Shown here: positions 12,746-24,150 of the stretch, one piece after another
Layout of the letters: every line of letters starts with the position of its first letter
How positions within the stretch are numbered: the stretch's first letter is position 1
Source: Vanilla planifolia
Lineage: Eukaryota > Streptophyta > Magnoliopsida > Asparagales > Orchidaceae
Direction: 5' to 3'
Length of the DNA stretch: 64,000 nucleotides
NCBI GenBank assembly: GCA_023846275.1
Contig: JAIUJO010000236.1
Span: 568,001 to 632,000, forward strand
Notes under the pieces: generated by a model
The model's database searches: none
What the model was told of the DNA's origin: nothing
The model's input: the letters and a program-made list of their open reading frames with translations, nothing else
Translations under genes and position numbers: made by a program

Positions 12746-14039
12746 CAGAACAGAGGTTGAGCAGAGCATAATAGAGTAGAGTAGAGTAGAGCAGAGTAAA
12801 GTAGAGCAGAGGAGAGTAGAGTAGAGTAGAGTAGAATAGATTATAGTAGACTAGAGTAGAGTAGAGAAGAGCACATCAGAGTAGAAGGGAGCAGAGTAGA
12901 GAAAAGTAGAGCTGAGTAGAGTAGAGCAGAGTAGAGTAGAGCTGGGTTAAGGTAGGCCAGGCAAGGCTAGAGTAGAGTATAATTGAGTAGAATAGAGTAG
13001 AGTAGAGCTTGGTTAGGCTAGGCTAGGTTAGAGTATAGTAGAGTAGAGTAGAGTAGAGACGAGCAGAGTAGAGTAGAGTAGAGCAGAGCAGAGAAGAGTA
13101 GAGCATAACAAAACAGAGCAGAGCAGATTAGAGCAGAGTTAGGTTAGCCTAAGCTAGGCAAGGCTAGGTTAGGCTAGGCTAGGCAAGGCTAGAGTAGAGT
13201 AAAGTAGAATAGAGTAAAGTAAAGTAGAGTAAGGTTAACAAAGGCTAGGATAGGATAACTTAGGGTAGAGTATGGTAGAGTAAAGTAGAATAGAGCTAGG
13301 CTAGGCTTGGCTAGGCTAGGCTACAATAGGCTAGGATAGGCTAGGTTAGGGCTAGGTTAGAATAAAGCAGAGTAGAGTAGAGTAGAGTAGGGTAGAGAAG
13401 AGTAGAGTAGAATTAGGGGGGCTAAGCTAGGTAGCCTTGGCTAAGCTAGGGTAGGCTCAGTTAGGCTAGAGTATAGTAGAGGAGTAGTGTAGAGTTAGAA
13501 GTGGAGTAGAGTTAGGTTAGGCTAGACTAAGTTAAGCTAAGCTAGGCTAGGCTATAGTAGTGTATAATTGAGTAGATGAGAGCAAAGAAGAGTCGAATAG
13601 AGTAGAGTAGAGTAGAGCAGAGCAGAGTAGAGCTGATCATAGTAAATCAAATAGAGCAGAGTAGAAGAAAGTAGAGCAAAATAGAGGTGAATTAGGCTAG
13701 GTTAGGTTTGGCCAGGCTAGGATTGGCAAGGCTAAGCTAGGCTACGTTAGAGTGTAGAGTAGAGTCGAGTAAAGTAAAGCATAGTACAGTTGATTAGAGT
13801 AGAGTACAGTAAGGTTAGGCTAAGCTAAGCATGGCTAGACTAGGCTAGGCTAGGTAATGTTAGGCTAAGCTATGCTAGGCCAAAGTAGAGTAAAGTAGAG
13901 TAGAGTTGACCAAGGTTAGGCTACACCAGCCAAGGCTAGGCTAGGTTAGAGAAGAGTATAGTAGGGTAGAGCTAGGTTAGGCTTGGTTAAGTTAGAATAT
14001 AATAGATCAAAGTAGAGTAGAGCAGAGCAAAGTAGAGAC

Positions 14040-14560
14040 GAGTATAGCAGAGTAGAGTAGAGCTGAGAGAGTTAGGTTAGGTTAGTCTAGGTTAAGAAAG
14101 GATAGGTTATGTTATAGTAGATTAGAGTTATGTTAGGTTTTGCAATGCAAGGTTAGGTTAGAGTAGAGTAGAGTAGAGTCGAGTAGAGTAAAGGAGAGTA
14201 GAGTAGAGCTAGTTTAAGCTAGGCTAGGCAATGCTAGGTTAGGCAAGGCTAGGCTAGGTAAGTGTTGAGTAGAGTTTAGTATAGTGGAGCAAAGTAGAGT
14301 AGAGTAGAGTAGAGTTTATTTAGGCTAGGCTAGGCCAGGTTAAAATACAATAATGTAGAGAAAAATAGAGTAGAGGAGAGCTGAGGAGAATAAAATAGAG
14401 TAAAAAGTGTAGAGTAGAGTAGAGCAAAGTAAAGCATAACAGAGTAGAAAAGAATAAAGTAGAGAAAAATAGAGCAGAGTAGAGCAGAGAAAAGTGAGGT
14501 TAGACTTAGATAAGCTAGGCTAGGCTATGCTAGTATGGAGTAGACTAGAGGTAGGTTAGG
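14040..14560 (+). repeat. Diverged duplication, copy A (about 1.23-kb spacing)
   Basis: Shares with 15270-15780, in order: GAGTTATGTTAGGTT at 14125 (copy B 15359, offset 1234), AGTATAGTGGAGCA, a G-block containing GGCCAGG, GAGGAGAGCTGAGGAGAA, AAAAAGTG and a later AGGTTAGACTTAGATAAGC. The match is diverged but the landmark order is kept over about 500 bp. Confidence 0.65.
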
Positions 14561-15269
14561 CTAGGCTAGGTTAGAGTAGATTAGAGTAGAGTAGAATGGA
14601 GTAGAGTAGAGTAGAATAGAGTAGAGTATAGTGGAGTAGAGTAGAGCTAGGTTTGGTTTGGCTAAGCTAGACTAGGCCAGAAGCAGGCTCAACTAGGTTA
14701 GAGTAGAGTAGAGTATAGTTGATCTAGGTTAGGCTAGGGTAGGTTAAGCTAAGCTTTGGCAAGGCTAGAGTAGTTTAGAGTAGAGTTGATGAGAGCAGAG
14801 AAGAGTATAATAGAGTAGAGCAGAGCAGATCATAGTTAAGCAAAGCAGAATAGAGTAGAGGAAAGTAGAGGAGAGAAGAGCTCAGTTAGGCTTAGGCTAG
14901 GTGAATTTTGGGTAGGATAGGTTAGGCAAGGCTAGGCTAGGATAGTTAGAGACTAAAGTAGAGTCGATTAGAGTAGAGTAGTGTAGAGATGATTAGTGTA
15001 GAGTAGAGTTAGGTCAGCCTAGGCTAACCATGGCTAGACTAGGCAAGGCTAGGCTATTCTAGGCTATTCTAGGCTAGAGTATCATAGAGTAAAGTAGAAT
15101 AGAGCAAGGTTAGGCAATGCCAGGCTAGGGGAGGCTAGCCTAGGCTAGGTGAGGTTAGAGAAGAGTAAAGTAGAGTTGAGGAAAGTTGAGCAGAGTAGAG
15201 CAGAGCATAGCAGAGCAAACTAGAGTAGAGTAGAGTAGAGTAGAGTAAAGTAGAGCAAAGCAGATTTAA

Positions 15270-15780
15270 GTAGAGCAAAGGAAAGCAGAGTAGAAAAGAG
15301 TAGAGTTAAGTTAGGCTAGACTAATTGATGCTAGGCAAAGCTAGAGTAATGTAGAGTAGAGTTATGTTAGGTTATGCTATGCTAGGTTAGGTTAGTGCAT
15401 AATAGAGTAGAGTCAAGTAGAGTATAGTAGAGTAGAGCAAGTTTAAGCTAGGTTAGGCTAGGTTAAGCTAGGTAAGAGTAAAGTAGAGTTGAGTATAGTG
15501 GAGCAGAGTAGAGTAGAGTAAAGTAAAGCATGGTTAGGCCAGGCTAGACTAGACTGGTTAAAGTATAATAAAATAGAGTATAGTAGAGTAGAATGTAGGA
15601 GAGCTGAGAAGAATAGAATAGAGCAAAAAGTGCAGAGCAGAGTAGAGTAGGGTAATCAAAGCAGAGTAGAATAAAGTAGAGTAGAGAAAAGTTAGAGTAG
15701 AGCATTACAGAGTAAAGATAGGTTAGGCTTAGATAGGCTTGGCTAGGCTAAGCTGAAGTAGAGTAGAGTAGAGTAGAGCA
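15270..15780 (+). repeat. Diverged duplication, copy B
   Basis: Partner of 14040-14560. Diagnostic shared elements are GAGTTATGTTAGGTTATG (15359), GAGTATAGTGGAGCAGAG, GGAGAGCTGAGAAGAA, CAAAAAGTGCAG and GGTTAGGCTTAGATAGGC. The spacing, near 1.2 kb, is similar to that of the 4100/5335 pair. Confidence 0.65.
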
Positions 15781-17009
15781 AGGTTAGGTAATGTTAGAGT
15801 AGATTAGAGTAGAATAACTATAGTAGAGCTCAGTTAGGCTAGGCTTTGCTAGGCTAGGCTAGAGTAGAGTAGAATAGAGTAGAGTAGAGTAGAGTAGAGC
15901 AGAGTAGAGTAAAGTAAAGCATAGTAGAGTAGAAAAGAGCTTGGTTAGGCTATGCTAAGCTATGTTAGATTAGAGTAGAGTAGAGTAGAGCATGGTAGAG
16001 TAGAGTATAATATAGTAGGGTAGAGTAGAGTAGAGTAGAGGTAAGTTAGGCTAGGCTAGTCAAGGTGAGGCAAGGCTAGCAAGATTAGGCTAGGCTAGAG
16101 TAGAGTAGATCAGAGCAGAGTAGAGCAAAGCTGAGCTAAGAAGAGTGGAGCAAAGTGGAGTGGAGTAGATCAGAGTAGAGTGGAGCAAGGTGGAGTGGAG
16201 CAGAGCAGAGCATAGTAGAGTAGGGTAGAGTGGAGTAGAACATAGTAGAGTATAGCTAAGTTAGGCTTGGCTAGGCTAGGCTAAATAAGAGTTGAGTAGA
16301 GTAGAGTAGAGTAGTGTTCAGTAAAGTAGAGTAGAGATAGGTTAGGCTAGGTTACACTATGGTAGGCGAGCCTAGGTTAGAGTACGGTAGAGTATAGTTG
16401 AGTATAATAGAGTAGAGTGGAGTAGAGTCGAGTAGAGTGGAGTAGAATAGAGTGATTAAGGTTCGACTAAGCTAGGCTAGGCCAAACAAGGCTATAATAG
16501 ACTAGAGTTGATTAAAGTATAGTTTAGTAGAACCAAGTAAAGCAGAGCAAAGAAGAGCATAGCATAGCTAGGATAGCCTTGGCTAGGCAAGGCTTTGTTA
16601 GGCTAAGTAGAGCAGAGTAGAGTTAAGCTAGGCTAGGTTAGGCTAGGCTAGGCTATGCAAGGCTAGAGTCGTAGAGTAGAGTAGAGTAGTTTAGAGTGGA
16701 GTAGTGTATAGTAGAGTTAGGTAAGGCTAGCCTAGGCTAGGCTAGGCTAGAGTAGAGTAGAGTAGAGTAGATTCAAGTAGAGCAAAGCAAAGGAGAAGAG
16801 AATAGAGTAGAGTAAAGTAGAGTAGAGAAAAGCAGTATAGAGAAAAGCAGAGTATAATAGAGATTAGTAGAGTGGAGTAGAGTAGAGTGGAGTTGAGTAG
16901 AGTAAAGTAGAGTTGAGTTGAGTAGAGTTAAGCATAGTAGACTAGAGTAGAGCAGAGTAGAGTAGAGTATAGCAAAGTAGAGTAGATTAGAGAAGAGTAT
17001 AGTAAAATA

Positions 17010-17061
17010 GGGGAGAGGAGAGGAGAGGGAAAGAGATGATGGTAAAGGAGAGGAGAAGAGA
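17010..17061 (+). repeat. Purine-rich GGAGA patch
   Basis: Two runs of GGAGA-type units are separated by AAGAGATGATGGTAAA, giving about 50 bp of nearly all-purine sequence. Confidence 0.8.
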
Positions 17062-17865
17062 GCTGATCAAATTATAAAAGAGCAGAGCAAAGCAAAATAA
17101 AGCAGTACAGAGTAAAGCAAAGCAGAGATAGTAGAGCATAGTAAAATAGACAAGAACTAGGTTAGGCTAGATGAGGCTAGACTATGCTAGGCTAGAGTCA
17201 AGTAGAGTAGAGCTTAGTTAGGTTAGGCTAGAGCAGAGAGTGGAGTTGAGCAGAGCAGGGGTAGAGTAGAGTAGAGCTAAGTTTGGCAAGGCTAGGTTAG
17301 GCTAGTTAGGCTAGGCTAGAGTATAGTAGAGTTGAGTAGAGCTAGGTTGGGCTAGGCAAGAGGACAATAGAGTAGTGTATAGTAGAGAATAGTAGAGTAG
17401 AGTAGAGCAAAGTATTGTGGAGTAGAGCAGAGTAGAGTAGAGTAGAGGGAAGCAAAGTAGAGCAAAGTAGAGAAGAGTAGAACTAGGTTTGGCTAGGCTA
17501 CACTAGTCTAGGGTTGAGTATAGTAAAGTAGAGTATAGCTAGGCTAGGTTAGGCTAGGCTAGGCCAGGATTGAGTAGAGTAGAGTATAATAGAGTAGAGT
17601 AGAGTAGAGTAGAGTAGGCCAAAGTAGAGCTCACTTAGGCTAAGCTAAGCTAGGTTAGGCTAGAGTAAAGCACTATTGAGTTTAGTTGAATAGAGAGTAC
17701 CAAAGCAAAGTAGAGTAGAGCAGAGTAGAGAGGCATAGAGTAGAGTAGAGTAGAGTAGAGTAGAGTAGTGTAGAGAAAAAAAGAGTAGAGCAAAGAAGTG
17801 CAGAGCAGAGAAGAGCAGAGTAGAGCAAAGTATGGTTAGGCTAAGCTAGTCTAGGCTAGGTTAGA

Positions 17866-17890
17866 GTATAGTATAGTATAGTATAGTATA
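17866..17890 (+). repeat. Homogenised GTATA run
   Basis: Five perfect GTATA units in a row, a variant normally seen singly among GTAGA units. It indicates local amplification of one mutated pentamer. Confidence 0.75.
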
Positions 17891-20084
17891 GTAGAGTAGA
17901 GTATACTAGAGTAGAGTATATTATAGAAGAGCAAGGTTAAGATAAGCTTGGTGAGGTGAGGCTAGGCTAAGCTATGTTTGGTTAGGCTAGATTAGAGTCG
18001 AATAGAGTAGTGTAGAGCTAGGTTTAATTTAAGCTAGGCTAATTTAGGCCAGGTTAAAGTAGAGTAGAGTAGAGAAGAATAGAGCAAGATAGAGCAGAGA
18101 AGAATAGAGTAGAGTAAAGTAGAGCATATTAAAGTGGAGCAGAGCGAAGTCGTGCAAAGTAGAGCAGAGCAGCATAGAGTAGAGCAAAGTAGAGCAGGTG
18201 AAGCAGAGCAAAGTAGAGCAAAGCAGAGCTAGATTAGGTTAGTCTAGGCTAGGCTATGCAAGGCTAGGCTAAAGTAAAGTATAGTAGAGTAGAGTAGAGC
18301 TACATTAGGCTAGGCTATGCTAGGCTCGATTACAGTAAAGTAGTGTAGAGAAGAGTAGAGTAGAGTAGAGCTAGGTCAGGTGAGGTTAGGCTAGGATAGC
18401 CTTTGCTAGGTGAGGCTAGGCAAGAGTAGAGAAGAGTAGAGTAAAGTAAAGAAGAGTATGCTTGTTTAGGCTAGGCTTACACTAGAGTAAAGCAGAGCAA
18501 AGCAAACAACAGTAGAGTATGGTAGATTAGAGAAGAGTAGAGCAGAGCAGAGCAGAGCAGAGCAGAGGTAGGTTAGGCTAACTACGCTAGGCTATAGTAA
18601 AGTAGAGTTGAGTTGATTCGAATTATGTTAGGCTAAGCTAGGCCAGGCTAAGTTAAAGTAAAGTGGAATATAGAAGATTAGAGTAGAATAGAGTAAAGTA
18701 AAGTAGTGCAGAGTTAGGTTAGGTTGGGTATGGTTAGGCTAAGCTAGAGTAGAGTAGAGCTATATTAGGCTAGGCCAGGCTAGAGTAGAGTAGAGTTGAG
18801 TAGAGAAGAGTAGAGTAGAGTAGAGTAGAGTAGAGAAGAGCATAGCATAGCATCACAAAGAAGAGCAGAGTAGAGTAGAGTAGAATAGAGTAGAGTTGAG
18901 CTGAGTAGAGAAGTGCAGAGCAAAGTAGAGTAGGGTAGAGTGAAGTTGAGTAGAGAAGAGCAGAGTAATATAGGGCTTGATTAGGTGAAGATAAGCTAGG
19001 CTAGGTTAGGGTAGAATGGAGTAGACTAGAGTAGAGTAGAGTAGGGTAGTGTATAACTTAGTAGAGTAAAGTAGAGTAGAGTATAGCTAGGTTAGGATAG
19101 GCTAGGTTAAGCTAGGCTTGGCTATGGTAGCCTATCCTAGGCAAGAGTAGAGTAGAGTAGAGTAGAGTATGGGATAATATAGTGTAGCTAGGTTAAGCTA
19201 GGCTAGGCTAGAGTACAATAGAGCAGACTAGAATAGAGTAGAACAGAGTAGAGTGAAGTAGAGTAGAGTAGAATAGAGTAGAGTAGAGTGGAGTAGAGCA
19301 GAGTAGTACTAGGTTCATCTAGGCAAGGTATGCTAGAGTAGAGTAGAGTTGGGTGAAGTTGAGCTAGGTTAAGCTAGGCTAAGTAAGGCTATGTTAGTGT
19401 AGGATAGAGTAGAATATAATGGACTAGAGTAGAGTATAGTAGAGTAAAGTAGAGTAGAGTAAAGTAGAGTAGAGCTAAGTTAGGTTAGACTAGGCCAATG
19501 TAGGCTAGGTTAGGCAAGGCTAGGTTAGAGCAGAATTGAGTGAAGTAGAGAAGAGTAGAGTAGAGCTAGGAAAGGCTAAGCAAGCCTAAACTAGGCTAAA
19601 GTAAAGTAGATTAAAAAAGAGTAGGGCAAAGCAGACTAGAGTAGAGCAGATTAGAGTAGGGAAGAGCAGAGTAAAACAGAGCATAATAGAGTAGAACAGA
19701 CTAGAGCAGAGTAGAGAAAAACATAGGAAAGTAGAGTAGAGTAGAGCAGAGAAGAGTGGAGTCGAGTAGAATAGAGCTAGGTTAGGCATGGCTAAGCAAG
19801 GCTAAGTTAGACTAGAGTAGAGTAGAGCATAGTAGAGTACACTAGAGTAGAGCTAGGTTAAGCTAGGATAGGTTAGGCTAGGCTAGGTTATAGTAGAATA
19901 GAATAGAGTAGAGTAGAGTAGAGTAGAGTAGAGCTAGGTTATGCTAGGATAGGCTTGAGTACAATAGAGTAGATTAAAGTAGAGTAGAATGAAGTAGAGA
20001 AGAGCAGAGTAGAGTAGAGCATAGTAGAATAAAGCAGAGCTTGGTTAGGCTAGGCTAGGTTAAGCAAAGCTAGGCTAGAGTAGG

Positions 20085-20580
20085 TCTTTTCTCATTCTAT
20101 TTCTTCTTCTACTTTCTCTTCCTTTTCATTTTCTTCTTCTTTTTCTTCTTCTTCTTCTTTTTCTTTTTCTCCATCTTCTTCTTCACATTCATCAACATCA
20201 TCATCAACATCATAATCTTCTTCTTCTTCTTCTTCTTATCTTTTTTCCTCTTCTTCTACTCGCTCCTCAGCTTCTCGTGCTTCTTCTTCTTCTTCTTCTT
20301 CTTCATCTTCTTCTTCATCTACTTCTTCTTGTTCCTCTTACACTTCCTCTTCTTATTCCTCTTCTAATTCTTTTTCATGTTCTTGTTCTTTCACTCTTCT
20401 TCTTCCTCTTATTCTTCTTCTTCTTAATGTACATCTGGTTCTTCTACTTCTTCTTTTACTTCTTGTTCTTCTTCATCTTCTTCTTGTTTTTACTTCTTAT
20501 TCTTCTTCACCTTCTTCTTTTTCTTCTTCTTCTTCTTCTTCTTCTTCTTCTTCGTCTTCTTCTTCTTCTTCTTCTTCTCC

Positions 20581-20614
<34 letters not shown>

Positions 20615-20714
20615 TCCTTTTCCTCTAGTTCTTTTTCTTCCTCTTCTTCTTCTTTGTATTTATCTTGTTCTTTATCTACTTTCTCTTCTCCTTCTTCTTG
20701 TTCTTCTTATTCTT

Positions 20715-20745
<31 letters not shown>

Positions 20746-21252
20746 TACTTCTTCTACAACTTCTTTTTATGCTACATCTTCTTCTTCTTCTTTTGTTGCT
20801 TTGTCTTCATCTTTTTCTTCTTCTTCTTCATCTTCGTCTTCTTCTTCTTCTTCCTCTTACTTCTTTTTCTTCTCCTTCTCTTTCTTCTTCTTCATGTTCT
20901 TCTTCTTCCTCTTCCTCCTCTTCTTCTTCCCCTTCCACTAACTTCATATTTTTCTACTTTTCTTCTTCTTCTTATTCTTTTTCCTCTTCTACGTTTTCTT
21001 CTTCCACTTCCTCTTCTTCTTCTTCTTCTTCTTCTCCTTCTCCTTCTTATTTGTTTTCTTCTTCGTTTTCTTCTTCTTCTTCTTCTTATTGTTCCTCTAA
21101 CTTCTTCTTCTTCTTCTTCTTCTTTTGCTCCTTCTTCTCCTTCTCCTTTTTCTTCTACTTCTTCTTCTTCTCCTTCCTCTTTTTCTTCTTCTTCTTTTTC
21201 TTGTTTCTCTTTTTCATCTATTTTTTCTTCTTCACCTTCCTCTTCTTCTCCT
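20085..21252. repeat. Long imperfect TTC/GAA microsatellite island
   Basis: About 1.17 kb of almost pure pyrimidine on the plus strand, dominated by TTC/CTT triplets with CTC, TTT and occasional TTA, TCA or TGT interruptions. Perfect TTC runs of about 33 bp occur near 20521-20553 and 20711-20743. A small TCA-rich sub-block lies at about 20188-20216. Both edges are sharp against the pentamer array. The strand bias is opposite to the array, which is purine-rich on the plus strand. The apparent reading frames of poly-Leu, poly-Ser and poly-Phe on plus, or Glu/Arg on minus, are artefacts of the triplet repeat. Long homopurine/homopyrimidine tracts of this kind can form triplex DNA; that is known chemistry and is not shown here. 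Confidence 0.95.
20521..20577. repeat. Near-perfect TTC core within the microsatellite island
   Basis: The plus strand reads TTC continuously from about 20521, with a single G interruption near 20554, and then continues to about 20577. It is one of the two least degenerate stretches of the island and may mark the most recently expanded part. A second perfect run lies at about 20711-20743. Confidence 0.8.
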
Positions 21253-21802
21253 AGTAGGATAGAGTAGAGTCGAGTAGAGCAACATAGAGTAGAGTAGAGT
21301 AAAGTAAGGTTAAGATTGGCTGGAATAAAGTAAAGTAGATTAGAGTAGAGTAGTGTAGAGTAAAACATAATAGAGCTTGGTTGGGCTAAAGTACACTAGG
21401 CTAGAGTAGGCTAGGCTAGGCTAAGCTAGAGTAGAGTATAGTAGAATATAATAGAGTATAGTTGAGGTTGTGTAGGTTACACTAGGCTAGGTTAGGCTAA
21501 ACTAAGCTAGAGTAAAGTAGAGTAGAGTAGAGTAGAGTAGAGGAGTAGAGTAGAGTAGAGGAGAGTAGAGCAAAGTTGAGAAGAGTGGAGTAGAGTAGAG
21601 TAGAGTCGAGCAGTGTAGAGGAGAGTAGAATAGAGCAGAGGAGAGTGAGCTTGGCCCAACTAGGCTAGAGTGGAGTAGAATAGAGTAAAGCTAGGTTATG
21701 CTAGGCTAGGTAAGAGTAGAGAAGAGTAGAGTAGAGTAAAGTTGAGTGGAGTAGAGTAGAGTAGAGTAGAGTAGAGTAGTGTAGAGTAGAGCATAGTAAA
21801 GT

Positions 21803-21842
21803 AGAGGAGAGGAGAGGGGAGGGGAGGAGAGTAGAGGAGAAG
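21803..21842 (+). repeat. Purine-only GGAGA patch with G-runs
   Basis: Includes GAGAGGGGAGGGGAGGAGAG, with two runs of four G. It lies about 550 bp right of the TTC island and has the opposite strand bias to it. Confidence 0.8.
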
Positions 21843-24054
21843 ATAGGTGAGCAGATTAGAGTAAAGTATAGTAGAGTAAAGTAGAGTAGAGAAGAGAAGA
21901 GTAGAACATAGTAGAGTAGAGTAGAGCAAAGCAGAGTAAAGTAGAGTAGAACTACGTCAAGTTAAGCTAGGCTAGCTAGAGTAGAGTAATGTAGAGTGGA
22001 ATAAAGTTGAGCTAGTTTAGGTTTGGTTAGGCTTGGCTAGAGTAATGTAATAGAGTAGAGCTAGGCTAAGATTGGTTCGGTTTTGCTTGGCTAGGCCAGA
22101 GTAGAGTAGAGTAGAGTAGAGTATAGTGGAGTACAGTGGAGTATAGCTTAGTAGAGGAGATTAGAGCCGGGTAGAGAAAGGTAGAGTCGAGTGGAGTATA
22201 GAAGAGAAGAGCAGAGTAAAGTAGAGTAGAGTAGAGTAGAGTAAAGCAAAGCAAGATAGAGCAGAGCTAGGTTAGGCAAGGCTAGGCTAAGCCATGCAAG
22301 AATGGGCTAGGCTAGAGTAGAATAGAGTAGAATAGTGTAGAGTACAGTAGAGCTAAGCTAGGTTAGGTTTGGCTAGGCCAGAATAAGCTAAACAAGGTTA
22401 GGCTAGGCCAGGCTAGTCTTAACTAGCCTAGGCTAGGTTAGAGTAGGAGAGTAGATTAGAGTAGAGCTAGGTTAGGCTAGGTAAGGTAAGGTTAAGCAAG
22501 GCTATGTTAGAGTAGAGTATAAGTAAAGTAGAGTAGAGTAGAGTTGAGTAGAATAGAATAGAGTAGAGATGAGTAGAATAGAGCATAGCAAACTAATGTT
22601 GAGCAAAGAAAAGCAAAGTAGAGTAGAGGAGAGCATAGAAAAGATGAAAAAAAGTAGAGCATAGTAGAGTAGAGTAGAATAATGTAAAGTGGAGTTATCT
22701 TAGGCTAGGCTTATCTATGTTAGGCTAGAGTTTAGTAGAGTAGAGTATAGTAGAGTAGAGTAGAGTAGAGCTAGGTTATGTTAGGGTAGGCTAGGTTAGA
22801 GTAGAGTAAAGTAGAGTAGAATACAGTATATTAGAGTAGAATAGAGTAGAATAGAGTAGGGTAGGGTGGAGTAGTGTAGAGCTACATTTGGCTTGGCTAA
22901 GTTCGGCTAGGCTAGGAGAAGCTAGGCTAGAGTAGAGTTGACTCGACTAGACTATAGTAAAGTATTTAAGAGCTAGGTTAGGCGAGGCTAGAGTAGGGTA
23001 GAGAGAAGTAGAGCTGAGTAGAGCAGAGTAAAGCAGAGTAGAGCAGAGTAGAGTAGAGCAATACAAAGCAGAGCAAAGTTGAGTAGAGCAAGGTAGAGTA
23101 GAGCAAAGCTAAGTTAGGCTAGGCTAGGTTATGTTAGGCTAAGTTAAAGTTAAGTAGAGTAGAGCTTAGTAGAGCATAACAGAGTAGAGTAGGGTAGAGT
23201 AGAGTAGATCTAGGTTAGGCTAGGCTAAGCTATGCTAGGTAAGGCTCTATTAAAGTAGCATAGACTAGAGTAGAGTAGAACTAGGTTAGGCTTGGCTAGG
23301 CTAAAGTATAGAGTAGAGTAGAGCAAAGTAGAGAAGAGTAGAATTGAGTAGAGAAGAGAAGGGTAGAGCATAGCATAACATAGAGAGTAGAGTATAGCTA
23401 GATTAGGCTAGAAAAGGATAGGCTAGATTAGAGTAAAGTAGCACAAAAAAAGCTTGGTTATGATAAGCTAAGCTAGGTTAGAGTACAATATAGTAAAATA
23501 GAGTAGAGTTGAGAATAATAGAATAGAGTTAGGTTTGGATAGGCTAGGTTAGGCTAAGCTTGGTTAGGCTTGACTAGGGTAGAGTAGAGTAAAGTAGAGT
23601 AGAGCTTGTTTAGGCTAGGTTAGGTTAGGTTAGGCTATATTAGAGTAGAGTAGAGTAGAGTATAATGGAGTAGAGTAGAGGAGAGCAAAGTAGTATAGAG
23701 TGGAGGTGAGGATGGGAGAGCAGAGCAGAGTAGAGCAATTTAGAGTAGAGTAGAGCAGTGTAGAGCTTAGTATAGAAAGGTATAGTAGAGTAGAGCTAAG
23801 ATAGGCTAAGGTAGGCTATGCTAGAGTAGAGTAGAGTGGAGTAGAGTAGATTTGATCTATGTTAAGCAATGCTATGATAGGGTTGGTTAGGCTAGGCTAG
23901 GCTAGAGTAGAGTAGAGTAAAGCTGGATTAGGCTAAGCTAAGCTTGGCTAGTGTTAAGTAGAGTAGAGTAGAATATAATAGAGTTGAGTAGAGAAGAGTA
24001 GAGAAAGGTAGAGTTGAGTGGGCTAGACTAGAGTAGAGTAGAGTTGAGTAGAAT

Positions 24055-24150
24055 AGAGGAGAGAAGAGGAGAGGAGAGGAGGGGAAAGGAGATGAAAGTA
24101 GAGGAGAGGAGAAGAGAGGTGAATAGAGACAGGAGGAGAGGAGAGGAGAG
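24055..24150 (+). repeat. Longest purine-only GGAGA patch
   Basis: About 95 bp with very few pyrimidines. It is made of GGAGA, AGAAG and GGGGAAAGG units with an internal GATGAAAGTAG interruption and a later GTGAATAGAGACAGG interruption. Confidence 0.8.

Larger units (their letters stand above)
1..20084 (+). repeat. Pentanucleotide satellite array, segment 1 (TAGAG / TAGGC cassettes)
   Basis: The whole segment consists of 5-bp units. TAGAG runs alternate with short TAGGC/TAGGT runs, all in the same direction on the plus strand. A typical switch is GAGCTAGGTTAGG at 1038-1050 and 10017-10029. Units are degenerate: TAAAG, TATAG, CAGAG, TAGAA and TTGAG are common, and perfect runs rarely exceed a handful of units. 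Purine-only patches occur at 11425-11456, 12391-12408, 12729-12745 and 17010-17061. Two diverged duplications with a spacing near 1.2 kb lie at about 4100-4500/5335-5690 and 14040-14560/15270-15780. I see no gene, RNA gene or transposon in this segment; the open frames on the minus strand are translations of the repeat. The array runs off the left edge of the window. Confidence 0.95.

Noticed and set aside
20277..21254. A 325-codon plus-strand open frame rich in Leu and Phe, and overlapping poly-Ser and Glu/Arg frames
   Set aside because: They lie wholly in the TTC/GAA microsatellite; the composition follows from the triplet repeat in its different frames, with no domain or ordinary protein composition.
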